Source: DAOUJI01 sp965219565
Lineage (GTDB): Bacteria > Chloroflexota > Dehalococcoidia > Lucifugimonadales > JAGWBF01
Length of the DNA stretch: 64,000 bases
Assembly (NCBI GenBank): GCA_965219565.1
Contig: OZ244780.1
Coordinates: 1,984,001-2,048,000, forward strand
Direction: 5' to 3'
The notes under the pieces were generated by a model. That model saw only the letters and a program-made list of their open reading frames with translations. It made no database searches and was not told where the DNA came from. Position numbers and translations under genes: made by a program. This document shows positions 9,111-17,233 of this stretch, one piece after another. Position 1 is the stretch's first letter; the number at the start of each line of letters is the position of its first letter.

Positions 9111-10475
9111 CTACCCACTGACCAACTTAGGAAGGAATGGGCCAGACGCTGGATGACCGGACTTGCCGCCAAGTTTAACCAGCGTCAACAACCGCGCTAG
9201 GTAATACAAATACTGCCTATGAGCCAGCAGTCGTTCTGACTCGTCATCATTGTTCGGACGATAGAAGTCACCGGCGCTGCCATGAGCCAGTTTATCTCTA
9301 TATTCAGACGCTTGCTTCACAGTTTTCAGCACTTCGTTGGGATCCAACCGGCGGTCGCCCATGCGAAACCCTGAGACCGCCCGACGCAGCTGTGCCCTGA
9401 GCGAACATGATCCCTTGCTGCGGAAAAAGTAGTCAGACTCAAGACCGTTCCAGAATCGGACCGCAGCTTCCAAGGACCCATACGCATCAACCAAGTCCTG
9501 ATAATTCAAAAAGCCATGCTTGATCCGGTCTCCACACAAGATGAGATGGGTCAGGGCGGAGAGCATCTGCACCGAATCTTTGTAACTCCATAGGCCCTCG
9601 AACAGGGTAGGCCACTCCGCTAACTCCCAAATGGCGACGTCTCGACCTCTAACCCATCCGCGGGAAGCCAATCGACCAATTAAAGCCCTGTTCATTACAT
9701 CCCAATCAGGTCCAGGTCCTGGGCAATATATTACGGAATACTGCACCCACTGTTCTGATGAAAAAGACAGGAGGAGACGCAGTAAGCGTAGAACATCAGA
9801 ATCGGCGGGCAGAGTAAAAGCCGATCCGTCAGACCTAGCGATTGACACAGAATACGGAGGCTCATCGTTAAGATTCTCTCTCTTGTCGTCGCCAATCGCG
9901 TGGATGGACACTGTCCAACCGCCGGCAGTCAATTTCACCAATTCCGTCTGCTTGCTCTCGCGGTACGATGGGAACCGCAGCTCGCCATATCCGTCGCCAG
10001 CATCCACAAATCCCTTATCGCTAATGAACTTAAGAGGTAGACCTGCACATCCATCCAAGGCCGCAACCGCCGTTGCCATCTCCACGGTGGGGTCGCCAAT
10101 CCAACCGGAGATGGTGCAATTCAAACCCACTACGGACGGCATGGCTACTTGAGTGTAGATCGTGCTCATTTTTCTGCTTTCGCTAACCCGGCTGACAGGC
10201 AACTCAACTCCCGTAGCTACAAGACGGATAGATAGAGCATGCCGATCTGGACTAATGAGCCAAGCCCTAGTATGAGGATACTCCCAGTCGTATGCAAAAT
10301 ACTCGGCAATGAATGGTCCCTGCTCATCCAGACGAAAAACTACTGAGCCTGACTCCGAAATAGGTTTATTCTCGCTAATCAGTTGCGCAGGATATGGAAT
10401 GTCCAAACCATGGACGCCAATTACATAGGGCAACACAGTCTTATTGAGAATGTTCGAAGCATGCTGATATGGCAT
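9111..10475 (-). CDS. Hypothetical protein with C-terminal HEPN-like motif (ApeA-like)
   Basis: 454 residues. The N-terminal two thirds are mostly beta-strand-like with no catalytic motif that I recognise. The C-terminal third is helical and contains RDKLAH at 393-398, which fits the Rx4-6H motif of HEPN ribonucleases. Length and layout (beta-rich N-terminal domain plus C-terminal HEPN) resemble ApeA-type abortive-infection proteins, which cut RNA on phage infection. Its codons are visibly less G+C rich than those of the flanking alaS and ferredoxin genes, a sign of transfer. It stands alone apart from a tiny Cys-pair ORF upstream on the same strand. The family assignment is inferred from architecture and one short motif. 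Confidence 0.55.
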   Translation of the reverse strand: MPYQHASNILNKTVLPYVIGVHGLDIPYPAQLISENKPISESGSVVFRLDEQGPFIAEYFAYDWEYPHTRAWLISPDRHALSIRLVATGVELPVSRVSESRKMSTIYTQVAMPSVVGLNCTISGWIGDPTVEMATAVAALDGCAGLPLKFISDKGFVDAGDGYGELRFPSYRESKQTELVKLTAGGWTVSIHAIGDDKRENLNDEPPYSVSIARSDGSAFTLPADSDVLRLLRLLLSFSSEQWVQYSVIYCPGPGPDWDVMNRALIGRLASRGWVRGRDVAIWELAEWPTLFEGLWSYKDSVQMLSALTHLILCGDRIKHGFLNYQDLVDAYGSLEAAVRFWNGLESDYFFRSKGSCSLRAQLRRAVSGFRMGDRRLDPNEVLKTVKQASEYRDKLAHGSAGDFYRPNNDDESERLLAHRQYLYYLARLLTLVKLGGKSGHPASGPFLPKLVSG

Positions 10476-10545
10476 ATCGACTACACCCCTTAAAACGGTG
10501 CTTGAGGAAACTCCACACGCGCAGACAAGTAGCTAACAGTCGTTC

Positions 10546-10653
10546 TCAACCCGACGAGTTGACTATCTCGCCCTTGCAGTGACCGCACTGGAAGGCGACA
10601 TGAACCACATCCGACAGGTCGAAGACCTGATATTGTTCTTTCACCACCGTCAT
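10546..10653 (-). CDS. Tiny Cys-pair protein (35 aa)
   Basis: A 35-codon frame with a strong GGGAGG-type ribosome binding site just before its ATG at 10653. The product ends in FQCGHCKGEIV followed by a few residues, so it has one CxxC pair as in half of a zinc ribbon. With only one Cys pair it could bind metal as a dimer, or it could be the front of a longer zinc-ribbon protein that has lost its second half. Nothing in-frame continues past the stop. It lies between ruvX and the HEPN-like gene on the same strand. Function unknown. Confidence 0.4.
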   Translation of the reverse strand: MTVVKEQYQVFDLSDVVHVAFQCGHCKGEIVNSSG

Positions 10654-10800
10654 CACCACCTCCCTCGGGATGGCCTAGTTTACCACCCAAACAGTCAAGC
10701 CCCGTGCGTCAGTTTTGCACTTGCCTCAAACAGGAAAAGGTCGAGTCTGAACGGACGGCTGAGCTTAGTCAGAGCGCATTCCTGATTGACCAGGGCCATT

Positions 10801-11217
10801 CTATGAGGAGCGGGCGTTGTCCAGGTATTCCTGGAGAATGACTGCGGCCGAGGCGGCGTCCAAATCGCCCTTGGACCTTGACGGGCTGCGGCCTGCCTCA
10901 ACCATCAACCGTTCGGCCTCGGCGGTGGAGAATCGCTCGTCCTGGGTCTTCACGGGCAGGTCTGTCCCGGAAGACAACTCCTCGATGAACCGGGACACCT
11001 TCCGGGCCTGGGGGCCAAGGGTCCCGTTCAAGGAGACGGGCATTCCCACCAGTATCATCTGAGCGTCCACTGATTTGGCTTCGTCCGAGACTCTCACAGC
11101 GTCGACGCGCAGGGTTTTTCGCACCAGATGACCGATGGGCCGGGCAAGCGAGCCTGTAGGATCGCTGAGGGCCATCCCGATTCGACGGTCGCCGACGTCC
11201 AGGCACAACACCCTCAC
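10801..11217 (-). CDS. ruvX: YqgF/RuvX-family RNase H-fold nuclease
   Basis: 138 residues, the family's usual size. RNase H-fold landmarks are LDVGDRRIG with Asp7, VGMPVSLNG, DERFSTAEA, and DLDAASAAVIL with the final acidic residue. Family members process the 5' end of pre-16S rRNA and are also proposed Holliday-junction resolvases. The start is a GTG whose last three bases form part of the alaS stop (GTGA, four-base overlap), so translation is coupled to alaS. The alaS-ruvX neighbourhood is common in bacteria. Confidence 0.93.
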   Translation of the reverse strand: MRVLCLDVGDRRIGMALSDPTGSLARPIGHLVRKTLRVDAVRVSDEAKSVDAQMILVGMPVSLNGTLGPQARKVSRFIEELSSGTDLPVKTQDERFSTAEAERLMVEAGRSPSRSKGDLDAASAAVILQEYLDNARSS

Positions 11218-13850
11218 TTGGCCAGCCCTTTCCTCACCAATTCATGAGTCGCCCGGAGAGCGTCGTCCAGCTTGTCGGGGTCCCTGCCTCCGGCCTGAGC
11301 CATGTCAGGCCTGCCGCCTCCGCTGCCGCCCATCACCTGAGCCGCCTCCTTGACGATGTTCCCGGCGTGAAGTCCCGCCGCAACCAGGTCTTTGGTCACC
11401 ATCGCCATGAGGGTCGGACGTCCATTGGAGACGGAACCCAGCACGACCACTCCGCTGGACAGCTTGTCCCTGAGCCAGTCGCCCATCTCGCGGATGGCGT
11501 CGGAGCTGGCAGCCGATGTGCGAACGGCGAGCACTTTAACGCCGTCCACGTCCTGCACCTTTGGAAGCGCCTCTTCCGCCTCGGCCTTCAGGTTCATGCG
11601 TTCCAGAGATTCCAGCCTCTTGCGTAGGTTGTCCCAGTCTTGGAGGAAGCTGTCCATCCTGGTTTCCAGGTCCGCTGAGGGTGTTTGGAACTTCTGCGCC
11701 AGCGAGTCGATGAGAGCTGAACGTTCGACGAACAGGTCATGGGCCACCCGGCCCGTAACCGCCTCTATTCTTCTCATTCCTCCGCCGATGCCGGAGTCTC
11801 CAATAACGAACAAAGGACCCACTTCCCCAGTGTGGTGAACGTGGGTGCCGCCGCACACCTCTACGCTGAAGGGGTCACCTCCGCTGGACATTTCCACCAC
11901 CCTGACCACGTCCCCGTAACGGTCTCCAAAGAACGCCAAGGCTCCGTCCTGCACAGCCTGGGTGAGGCTGGACTCGCGCACGCTCACCTGCAGGTTCCCC
12001 ATGATTTTGTCGTTGACCAGGGACTGGATGTCCAGCTGTTCTTCCCTGGACAGGGGGCCGACATGGCTGTAGTCGAAACGCAGCCTGTCGGGGGCCACGT
12101 GGGAACCGGCCTGCCGGACGTGGGGTCCGAGGGTCTGACGCAGGGCTGCGTGGAGAAGGTGGGTCCCGCTGTGGTTGCGGGCGGCGTCGGCCCGGGACCT
12201 TGCCTCTACAACCGCTTCAACCTGATCACCCAGGGAAATGCTTCCCCTCTCGACGACCCCCTCGTGGACAATAAGCCCAGCCACCGGCGCATGGGCGTGT
12301 TCAACCCGAACCGCTCCATTAGGGCCAGTGATGGCGCCAGAGTCACCCACCTGGCCTCCGCCTTCAGGATAGAATGGCGTGTCCTGGAGAACCACCTCTA
12401 CTTTCTTTCCCTCAGAGGCATGGCCTACCGGCGCGTCATCTTCCAACAACGCCACCACCACCGAGGTCTGGGACAGCCCCTCATAGCCGACGAACTGGAC
12501 TGCATTGATGCCCAGGTCTTCGTATGTGGTCAACTTTTCCATGCCGCCGACGAATGCGTGGGCCGAGCGCGCCCGTTCCCGCTGGGCTTCCATCTCCCTC
12601 TCGAACCCTTCCATGTCCACGGAAAAGCCATTCTCGGAGGCAATCTCCGAGGTCAGCTCGGGAGGGAACCCGTAGGTGTCAGACAGGGTAAACACGTCGG
12701 ACCCGGAAAGTAGTCCGGCACCTTTGTGCGCCTCCAACAGTCCTTCCAGGATACCCATGCCCCGCTCGTAGGTCTGGGCGAACCGTTCTTCCTCCAGGCT
12801 GACCACCCTCTGGATAAAGGACCGGTTGGCTGACAGTTCAGGGTAGGCGCCCTGGAAGCGGTCCACGGCGGAGTCGGCAATCTGCGCGAAGAACGCCTGG
12901 TCCAGCCCCAGACGCCTTCCGTACCTGATCGCCCGGCGGATCACACGTCTCAGCACATAGCCCCGTCCTGCATTGCCGGGGACCACACCGTCGTTGATGA
13001 GGAACGCCACCGCCCGTGCATGTTCAGCCACGACACGCAGGGCATAGTCCGTTTCCGAGTCCTGGGCGTAGGGTTTCCCGCTTAGCTCCACGGCACGGTC
13101 CAGGATGGGCCGCAGCAAATCCGTCTCGTATACGCTGTTCTTTTCCTGGAGGATGGCCGCCGCCCTTTCCAGCCCCATGCCTGTGTCTATGCTGGGAGCA
13201 GGCAGCGGAGTGCGGGAGCCGTCCGAACTCTGGTAGTACTGCATGAAGACCAGGTTCCAAAGCTCGACGAACCGCTCACATTCGTGGTTGGGATGGCACT
13301 CGGGCAACCCGCAGCCCCGCTCGATGCCGCCATCGTAATGTATCTCGCTGCAGGGACCGCAGGGTCCTTCGATACCGGCAGGGCCCCACCAGTTGTCTTC
13401 GTCCCCGTACCTGAATATCCGTTCCGAGGGAACGCCAACTCTCTCATTCCACAGCTTGAAAGCCTCTTCATCGTCCAGGTATATCGTCACGAAGAGCCGT
13501 TCCGGGTCCAGCTTGAAATATTGAGTGACGAACTCCCAGGACCAGTCCACGGCCTCCGGCTTGAAGTAGTCCCCCACAGAGAAGTTCCCCAGCATCTCAA
13601 AGAAGGTCAGGTGTTTGTGGTCTCCGACCTCTTCCACGTCGGAGGTCCGGAAGCTCTTCTGCACTGAGGTGAGGCGCTTGGCTGGCGGCGTGGTCTCGCC
13701 CATGAAGTAGGGCTTGAAGGGAACCATTCCAGCGCTGGTGAAAAGCAACGTAGGGTCTCCCGCCGGTATCAAAGAAGCGCTGGGCACGACGGTGTGCGCC
13801 CTGTTCTGAAAGAACTCCAGGAAAACAGCGCGAATGAGGTCTCCGTCCAT
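11214..13850 (-). CDS. alaS: Alanyl-tRNA synthetase
   Basis: 878 residues, full length. The N-terminal class II catalytic domain, tRNA-recognition region, editing domain and C-terminal oligomerisation domain are all present. The editing-site zinc ligands are visible as HSGTHLLH and CGGTHVHH. A glycine-rich GGSGGGRPDMAQAGG segment near the end belongs to the C-Ala domain. It charges tRNA-Ala and clears Ser/Gly mischarging. It is the first gene of an alaS-ruvX unit, with about 190 bases of non-coding DNA upstream; I saw no T-box element there. Confidence 0.98.
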   Translation of the reverse strand: MDGDLIRAVFLEFFQNRAHTVVPSASLIPAGDPTLLFTSAGMVPFKPYFMGETTPPAKRLTSVQKSFRTSDVEEVGDHKHLTFFEMLGNFSVGDYFKPEAVDWSWEFVTQYFKLDPERLFVTIYLDDEEAFKLWNERVGVPSERIFRYGDEDNWWGPAGIEGPCGPCSEIHYDGGIERGCGLPECHPNHECERFVELWNLVFMQYYQSSDGSRTPLPAPSIDTGMGLERAAAILQEKNSVYETDLLRPILDRAVELSGKPYAQDSETDYALRVVAEHARAVAFLINDGVVPGNAGRGYVLRRVIRRAIRYGRRLGLDQAFFAQIADSAVDRFQGAYPELSANRSFIQRVVSLEEERFAQTYERGMGILEGLLEAHKGAGLLSGSDVFTLSDTYGFPPELTSEIASENGFSVDMEGFEREMEAQRERARSAHAFVGGMEKLTTYEDLGINAVQFVGYEGLSQTSVVVALLEDDAPVGHASEGKKVEVVLQDTPFYPEGGGQVGDSGAITGPNGAVRVEHAHAPVAGLIVHEGVVERGSISLGDQVEAVVEARSRADAARNHSGTHLLHAALRQTLGPHVRQAGSHVAPDRLRFDYSHVGPLSREEQLDIQSLVNDKIMGNLQVSVRESSLTQAVQDGALAFFGDRYGDVVRVVEMSSGGDPFSVEVCGGTHVHHTGEVGPLFVIGDSGIGGGMRRIEAVTGRVAHDLFVERSALIDSLAQKFQTPSADLETRMDSFLQDWDNLRKRLESLERMNLKAEAEEALPKVQDVDGVKVLAVRTSAASSDAIREMGDWLRDKLSSGVVVLGSVSNGRPTLMAMVTKDLVAAGLHAGNIVKEAAQVMGGSGGGRPDMAQAGGRDPDKLDDALRATHELVRKGLAK

Positions 13851-13975
13851 TGTCTCCCCTATTAGGCTCGCAGGCAGGTTTGTAGGCAGGCGCCAGGGCC
13901 GTCGAATCAGTGTAACTATATCGAATGGGCGCCGCCTAGTCCATCAACCCTATGCCGCATAAGGAGTCAAACCGA

Positions 13976-14004
13976 TTGACCGCCCTGTCCGGTTTCTCTA
14001 CAAT
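13976..14004 (+). promoter_or_regulatory. sigma70-type promoter for the SWIM-domain gene
   Basis: TTGACC at 13976-13981 and TACAAT at 13999-14004 with 17-base spacing, ending 33 bases before the ATG at 14038. It probably also drives the tRNA-Gly gene that follows. Confidence 0.6.
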
Positions 14005-14037
14005 CAAAAGACAGGGCATATCATCCAAGGAGCGGGA

Positions 14038-14286
14038 ATGCACTCAAGTCTAGTCAGCAAGATCGAAAAGGCGAGGATTTACGCCGAGGAACGGGACAGA
14101 ATCAGCATCCAGTCTTTCAGCGCTTCATTTCGAGGGAACCACAACAGCTATGACGTAAGCTACACGGACGGCCGTTGGAGTTGTCCGTGCTACTTCTTCG
14201 CGAACCATCGGACCTGCAGCCACACCATGGCCTTGGAGCGCATATTGCAAGGCATGGTCCCACAGACCGTGCCGGAGCAAGCGTAG
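14038..14286 (+). CDS. Small SWIM zinc-finger protein
   Basis: 82 residues. The second half carries the SWIM pattern CxC(x8)CxH: Cys49, Cys51, Cys60 and His62. The first half is a short helical segment (KIEKARIYAEERD) leading into a small beta sheet. SWIM domains bind one zinc and mediate nucleic-acid or protein contacts. Here the domain makes up nearly the whole protein, so it is probably an adaptor or regulatory protein. A ribosome binding site (AAGGAG) precedes the ATG and a good promoter lies upstream. The tRNA-Gly gene starts 12 bases after the stop. Confidence 0.8.
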   Translation: MHSSLVSKIEKARIYAEERDRISIQSFSASFRGNHNSYDVSYTDGRWSCPCYFFANHRTCSHTMALERILQGMVPQTVPEQA

Positions 14287-14297
14287 CGGAACTGCGA

Positions 14298-14372
14298 GCG
14301 GGCGTAACTCAGTGGTAGAGTGTCTGCTTCCCAAGCAGAAAGTCGAGGGTTCGAATCCCTTCGCCCGCTCCA
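14298..14372 (+). tRNA. tRNA-Gly (anticodon CCC)
   Basis: 75 bases with a full cloverleaf. The 7-bp acceptor stem is GCGGGCG/CGCCCGC. A D arm with AGTGGTA is present, and the anticodon stem TCTGC/GCAGA encloses loop TTCCCAA, giving anticodon CCC. The T arm has loop TTCGAAT. The 3' CCA is encoded. Confidence 0.97.
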
Positions 14373-14423
14373 TGAATACAGGCTGACCGCACCCTCAGTG
14401 CACCGTTGCCCGACACGCCTGAC

Positions 14424-15221
14424 CTATCCCATCCGTTTGGGATCAATCTGAATAAGGGACACGTAGGCGTTTTGAGGGTCCCTTATCAGGCAGAACCGGC
14501 CCACGTCCTCTATTTGCATAGGGGGCATCACCTCGCTGGCTCCCATTTCCTTGGCGGTCTTCAGCGCGGCGTCCAGTTCGGCGACGGCGAAATATATGGA
14601 CCAGTTGGGGGAAACTTCTCCCCACTCCTTCTTTATCTCCAACATGCCGCAGGCCGGCCGGTCGTCCAGCCTGTATTCGAAATACTCGCCCCCATCCGGA
14701 GTAGGCCCCTTTTGTACCGCCCACCCGAACAGTCCACCGTAGAAGCTTGCGGCGGCATCCGTGTTGGTCGTATACAACTCGTTCCAGGCAAGAGCGCCGG
14801 GCTCTCCGAACAAATCGGCGCCTATATGGGCCTTGGGCTGCCATACGCTGAAAACTGCGCCCGTAGGGTCTTGCAACACAGACATCCGTCCTGAGTCGAA
14901 GACATCGAAGGGCCCCATCAGAACGTTCCCGCCCAAATCCTTTGCTTTGGCCGTGGAGGTGTCGGCATCGTCGACGGTGAAGTAGCTTTGCCAGAAGGGC
15001 TGGCCTCCGCTCTGAGCCTTTATCGAGTCGTCCATCTGGAACATGGCACAGACGTTCTTGCCGCCCTTGTTCAACATAACGTAGGCGCCCATTTCTCCCA
15101 TCGGCATTTCCACGAAGTCCAGGGCCAGCAGTTGCGTGTAGAACTTCTTGGACGCCTCTACGTCCGGCGTGGCCAAGTCCGCCCAGCTAAACATTCCAGG
15201 TTGATGCTTAGTTATTTCCAT
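14424..15221 (-). CDS. VOC-superfamily (glyoxalase/bleomycin-resistance-like) protein
   Basis: 265 residues made of two vicinal-oxygen-chelate domains in tandem. Domain 1 (about 8-130) starts FSWADLATPDVEASKKFY and domain 2 (about 140-258) starts AWNELYTTNTDAAASFY. Each shows the repeated beta-alpha-beta pattern and ends in an LxDPxGAxxSxWQ-type strand. Two-domain proteins of this type are often annotated as hydroxylase or glyoxalase-related, and substrate and metal cannot be read from sequence. The stop lies close to tRNA-Gly on the opposite strand. A 65-base gap separates it from the upstream P-II gene, so the two may be cotranscribed. Confidence 0.88.
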   Translation of the reverse strand: MEITKHQPGMFSWADLATPDVEASKKFYTQLLALDFVEMPMGEMGAYVMLNKGGKNVCAMFQMDDSIKAQSGGQPFWQSYFTVDDADTSTAKAKDLGGNVLMGPFDVFDSGRMSVLQDPTGAVFSVWQPKAHIGADLFGEPGALAWNELYTTNTDAAASFYGGLFGWAVQKGPTPDGGEYFEYRLDDRPACGMLEIKKEWGEVSPNWSIYFAVAELDAALKTAKEMGASEVMPPMQIEDVGRFCLIRDPQNAYVSLIQIDPKRMG

Positions 15222-15286
15222 TGGTCCTCTCTGAAATCACGTCCGACCGAGCCGCCGGGCTTGGCGGGGTCGGCAGTCGTTCGGCG

Positions 15287-15631
15287 CTAAAGGGCCTCTT
15301 CGCCTTCTTCGCCGGTGCGCACGCGGATGGCGTTGTCTACGTTGGTTATGAAGATTTTGCCGTCACCGATTTCTCCAGTGCGGGCGTGCTCGATAATGGT
15401 GTCCACGGCCTTGCGGGTGTCCTCACTTTTTACCACCAATTCGAGCTTCACCTTGGGCAGCATGTCCACCACGTAGCGGCCCGTACCTCTTGGCCCGCCG
15501 CTCATGATTCCCCTTTGAACACCTCGACCCGTGACGTGGACCACGTTCAGCCCAACGAGGCCCACCTCGGCAAGGGCGTTGGTCACAGCGTTGAGCCGAT
15601 CGGGTCTGATGATAGCTTCGATTTTATTCAT
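15287..15631 (-). CDS. P-II family nitrogen regulatory protein
   Basis: 114 residues with the P-II core: MNKIEAIIRPDRL at the start, YVVDMLPKVKLE after the T-loop, and GEIGDGKIFI in the B/C-loop region. P-II trimers sense 2-oxoglutarate and ATP/ADP and regulate nitrogen enzymes and transporters. The T-loop (about 37-55, GRGVQRGIMSGGPRGTGRY) has Gly at position 51, where the uridylylated Tyr normally sits, so control by GlnD-type uridylylation is unlikely. No amtB or glnA lies nearby. A good promoter lies upstream. Confidence 0.92.
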   Translation of the reverse strand: MNKIEAIIRPDRLNAVTNALAEVGLVGLNVVHVTGRGVQRGIMSGGPRGTGRYVVDMLPKVKLELVVKSEDTRKAVDTIIEHARTGEIGDGKIFITNVDNAIRVRTGEEGEEAL

Positions 15632-15705
15632 GCCCTTCCCCCATATATTTACTCAGCCTCATAGGCCGCGCCCAGTTAGCCTGATTCCGTTCCGAACCTG
15701 CCATT

Positions 15706-15734
15706 AGAATACGCCGTCAGCTTGGAATCCTCAA
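15706..15734 (-). promoter_or_regulatory. sigma70-type promoter for the P-II gene
   Basis: On the minus strand TTGAGG (15734-15729) and TATTCT (15711-15706) are separated by 17 bases and lie about 75 bases before the P-II start codon. Confidence 0.5.
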
Positions 15735-15793
15735 GTACCCTGCTGGACTACCTTGCTAAACTACCCTGTAGCGCTGCCATTCGGATAGGGAGT

Positions 15794-15799
15794 TATAAT
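15794..15799 (+). promoter_or_regulatory. -10 box close to the antiporter start
   Basis: A perfect TATAAT ends 11 bases before the ATG at 15811. If it is used, the transcript would have a leader of only a few bases or none, and no Shine-Dalgarno is seen. The -35 region is poor. Confidence 0.35.
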
Positions 15800-15810
15800 A
15801 GCGTCCGCTC

Positions 15811-16797
15811 ATGAGCGACCTTGCCATAGCCCTGCTCATCTTCTTTGCCAGCGCTGCGGTTGTAGTTGCCAGCGGGTCTGTGCTGGCCAAGTACGGCGAC
15901 GAAATAGCCGACCGGAAAGGGTGGGGCCAACTGTGGGTGGGCACCATGCTTCTGGCTGCTGCCACGTCCATGCCCGAGCTGATTGCCAACATAACGGCTG
16001 CGTGGCGGGACCAACCCGGACTGGCGGTGGGCAACATATTCGGCGCAAACATGGTCAACATGTTTTTCATGGCTGCGATAGCACTAGCCTTTGGGATTGG
16101 ACGTTTCTTCGGTACCCTCGCTCCACAGCACAAACTTCTAGCGGGCGTCGCTCTATCAACCACTGCCCTAACAGTGGTACTCGGCGCATCCGGACTGGAC
16201 CTTTCGGTCTTCAAGGTGGGACTGGCCTCCGTAATCATACTCGCGGCCTACTTGGCTGGCGTTCGGCTTCTCTACGTAAACAGGCCGTTGGAGACCGCCG
16301 ATTCCGACAACCAGAAATATGACCGGCCCATAGCATGGGCCTGGGCCTTCCTTGGAGCGGCGGCACTGTGCATCCTGGTTTCCGCTCCGGCGTTGACCTA
16401 TAGCGTCGAGCAGATAGCGGAAGAGACCGGGCTGGCAACCAGCTTCCTTGGAGTTCTGGCGGTCGCCGTGGTTACCGCTCTGCCGGAGACGGCGACTACG
16501 GTGGCTGCAACCCGCATGGGGGCACCCGACCTGGCGGTGGGAAACATCTATGGAAGCTGCGCTTTCAACCTGGTCGCTTTGGCCGTGGCGGACCCCTTCT
16601 ACAGGGGGGGTGTGCTCGTTGCCAGTGGAGGGCAGGAACACGTCGCTGCGGGAGTTGCCGCCGTCGGTCTAATGGCGGCGGGCACAGTCTTGATTTACAC
16701 TCGAGGAACCCACCGCATCCTCAGGGCGAAACCGATCGCCGCTGTGATGATACTCGGCTACATCGGAGCCATAGTATTGGTCTTCCGCCTGAGCTAG
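15811..16797 (+). CDS. Sodium/calcium exchanger-family antiporter
   Basis: 328 residues with about ten membrane helices in two homologous halves. The alpha-repeat signatures are ATSMPEL with GNIFGAN in the first half and TALPETATT with GNIYGSC in the second. These acidic and polar residues line the cation sites of CaCA-family exchangers such as YrbG. It probably exports Ca2+ (or another cation) in exchange for Na+ or H+. It ends in a four-base tail-to-tail overlap with the cupin gene. The start has no ribosome binding site but a TATAAT just upstream, suggesting a very short leader. Confidence 0.92.
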   Translation: MSDLAIALLIFFASAAVVVASGSVLAKYGDEIADRKGWGQLWVGTMLLAAATSMPELIANITAAWRDQPGLAVGNIFGANMVNMFFMAAIALAFGIGRFFGTLAPQHKLLAGVALSTTALTVVLGASGLDLSVFKVGLASVIILAAYLAGVRLLYVNRPLETADSDNQKYDRPIAWAWAFLGAAALCILVSAPALTYSVEQIAEETGLATSFLGVLAVAVVTALPETATTVAATRMGAPDLAVGNIYGSCAFNLVALAVADPFYRGGVLVASGGQEHVAAGVAAVGLMAAGTVLIYTRGTHRILRAKPIAAVMILGYIGAIVLVFRLS

Positions 16798-17225
16798 ACC
16801 GTGGGAGAGCCCAAGCCCCCATAGGACGCAGGCTGGGCCTCGTCCTCACCGGGCCACGGCGGTGACGTGAAGCAGAGAAACCTCAAGCCATCCGGCCCCG
16901 CTGCGAACTGGAAACTCCACTGAGGCGGAACCGTCAGGGAGTCCCCGGGACCGACCTCCACAGGCGGCACGTGAGCAGGCTCTTGGTCCGGCGGGCAACG
17001 CCACACGCTGCCGGAACCTTCCAACACGTACCAGAGCTCTTCCACGGTGCGGTGCAACACGGGTCGGGACACCTGTCCGAGCCCTAAAGACACTTCACAT
17101 AACGAGGCTCTTGCGGCCGCTTCCTGAGCCCCCAGAAGCAACCTTATTTCGGAGCCGTCAGGAGCAAACGTGTCCGGGGATTCAGCCCTCCGGGCGATTG
17201 GCGGCAGCCTGTAGTCTCCGGCCAT
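16794..17225 (-). CDS. Cupin-domain protein
   Basis: 143 residues forming one small beta barrel. The first cupin motif is partly visible as RPVLHRTVEELWYVLEGSG (a metal-binding His and Glu, then G), and the second as VEVGPGDSLTVPPQWSFQF, where the usual His is replaced. With an incomplete metal set it may be a sugar- or ligand-binding protein or an enzyme with altered ligands. It lies 8 bases after the luciferase-like monooxygenase gene on the same strand, so the two probably share a transcript and possibly a pathway. No specific function can be given. Confidence 0.85.
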   Translation of the reverse strand: MAGDYRLPPIARRAESPDTFAPDGSEIRLLLGAQEAAARASLCEVSLGLGQVSRPVLHRTVEELWYVLEGSGSVWRCPPDQEPAHVPPVEVGPGDSLTVPPQWSFQFAAGPDGLRFLCFTSPPWPGEDEAQPASYGGLGSPTV

Positions 17226-17233
17226 TTCACAAC

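Noticed and set aside
13851..13975. T-box leader before alaS
   Set aside because: No T-box core sequence or antiterminator/terminator pair was found in the short upstream region.
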